Assembly (NCBI GenBank): GCA_025499705.1
Contig: JAFMVE010000005.1
Coordinates: 124,001 to 188,000 of the forward strand
Direction of reading: 5' to 3'
From: Carboxylicivirga caseinilyticus
GTDB lineage: Bacteria; Bacteroidota; Bacteroidia; Bacteroidales; Marinilabiliaceae
DNA length: 64,000 bases
The translations under genes and the position numbers were made by a program. This document shows positions 63,331-64,000 of the stretch, piece after piece (the stretch's first letter is position 1; every line of letters begins with the position of its first letter). The notes below the pieces were generated by a model. That model was not told the DNA's origin. It did no database searches and saw nothing but the letters and a program-made list of their open reading frames with translations.

Positions 63331-64000
63331 TTATAGCTCGATACCAATTAAAAGTACATCATCTACCTGCTTATATTCTCCCATCCAGTCATAGAATGAT
63401 TGGGCAAAATGACGTTCGAAATGGGCCATTGTTTGGTTAGGAACTTCAGTAAGGGTTTCACGAATTCTCTTAGACTGGAATTTACGCCCTTCTGGTCCAC
63501 CTATCTGATCAGGTAATCCATCAGAGAAAATAAAGAATTGGTCTCCTTTCTTGTACTTTATCAGATGGTTTTCAAAGTCTTTCTCAACTTTCTTCAATAA
63601 TGGTTTTCCTCCAATTCCTTTTCGTGTTCCTTTATACTCAAGCAATTCTCCTTCCGATAAAAGATATAATGGGTTATGTGCTCCGGCAAACTGCATCTCA
63701 TCCGATTCCAGATCAATCTTAACCAAAGCCAGATCCATACCATCTCTGCCATTGGCACCTTCCTGATCCTGTCTCAAAGTACGACGTACATCCAGATGAA
63801 GCATATCCAGGAGTTCTGCAGCTGTTACATCGTTGCTGGCATTTACAATATTATTCATAAGGAAATACCCAATAAACGACAACAAAGCTCCTGGCACACC
63901 ATGTCCGGTACAGTCAACCGCTGCCACATAAAAATGATTATCTTTTTTGAACATCCAGGGGAAATCGCCACTTACCACATCTTTTGGTCGATAGAAAATA
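63331..64000 (-). CDS. SpoIIE/PP2C-type serine phosphatase, partial (5' end beyond window)
   Basis: This is the C-terminal part of a metal-dependent Ser/Thr phosphatase of the SpoIIE/RsbU class, which typically dephosphorylates an anti-sigma-factor antagonist. The frame is open to the right edge: the codons before the GTG at 63978 read IFYRPKD, continuing the motif RPKDVVSGDFPW. AAVDCTGHGVPGALLSFIG is the metal-binding core, and FIFSDGLPDQIGG and VDDVLLIGIEL are further motifs. N-terminal sensor domains, if present, lie outside the window. Confidence 0.9.
   Translation of the reverse strand, partial: IFYRPKDVVSGDFPWMFKKDNHFYVAAVDCTGHGVPGALLSFIGYFLMNNIVNASNDVTAAELLDMLHLDVRRTLRQDQEGANGRDGMDLALVKIDLESDEMQFAGAHNPLYLLSEGELLEYKGTRKGIGGKPLLKKVEKDFENHLIKYKKGDQFFIFSDGLPDQIGGPEGRKFQSKRIRETLTEVPNQTMAHFERHFAQSFYDWMGEYKQVDDVLLIGIEL

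Overview
The window is a low-GC, gene-dense chromosomal segment that most likely comes from an aerobic or facultatively aerobic Bacteroidota, plausibly of the Marinilabiliales/Bacteroidales type. The evidence is an Alternative Complex III locus (ActABCDEF), a type IX secretion sorting domain, DUF4097 and CarboxypepD_reg-like secreted proteins, type B L31, and repeated TTTG-N19-TAnnTTTG promoters, which are the Bacteroidota primary-sigma consensus. No 16S rRNA gene or species-level marker is present, so the assignment stops there. I see no insertion sequence, prophage or CRISPR array.

Layout. 1-2354 (minus): the 5' part of a cytochrome c oxidase subunit I gene and an SCO copper chaperone. 2619-7234 (minus): rsfS-ftsH-lutC-cdsA-psd, covering ribosome silencing, membrane proteolysis and phospholipid synthesis. 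7442-11608: birA, DUF4202, SRPBCC, pyrE, NUDIX and a SPOR-like protein. 11677-19480 (minus): the act operon (A-B-C-D-F-E), a quinol:electron acceptor oxidoreductase that would feed the oxidase at the left edge. 19660-29639: AI-2E exporter, a degenerate ADP-ribosylglycohydrolase, Lon, a GlmU-like protein, L31, a GNAT-like protein, a class V aminotransferase and an AlkD-like protein. 29800-29874: tRNA-His. 30061-33080: an inactive-looking trypsin/TPR protein, prfB with its programmed +1 frameshift, and an ArsC-like protein. 33123-37243: secreted and surface proteins. 37425-40704: mpl, rimM, a thioesterase and a YrdC protein. 40854-47140 (minus): dapD, a MarR regulator, and an ablAB (N-epsilon-acetyl-beta-lysine) cluster followed by two small genes, marC and a sodium:solute symporter. 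47590-49610: three tandem CarboxypepD_reg-like secreted proteins. 49849-63268: a complete branched-chain amino acid locus, ilvD-ilvB-ilvN-ilvC-leuA-leuC-leuD-leuA2/cimA-leuB-ilvA. The right edge carries part of a SpoIIE-type phosphatase.

Most interesting observations. (1) The ilv-leu locus starts with a readable transcription attenuator: canonical promoter, a 20-codon leader peptide with 13 Leu/Ile/Val codons, a competing antiterminator and a strong terminator before ilvD. Further hairpins subdivide the locus. (2) Three secreted-protein genes share GCAACCATT 44-45 bases before their start codons, which looks like the -35 element of an alternative (ECF-like) sigma factor. (3) Several intergenic spacers consist of degenerate 7-base or 8-base tandem words, some arranged as inverted arms. 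(4) Two enzyme-family proteins have lost their catalytic or metal-binding residues: the ADP-ribosylglycohydrolase and the trypsin-TPR protein. (5) The ablAB osmolyte genes sit with a MarR regulator, dapD, two undescribed small proteins and a symporter.
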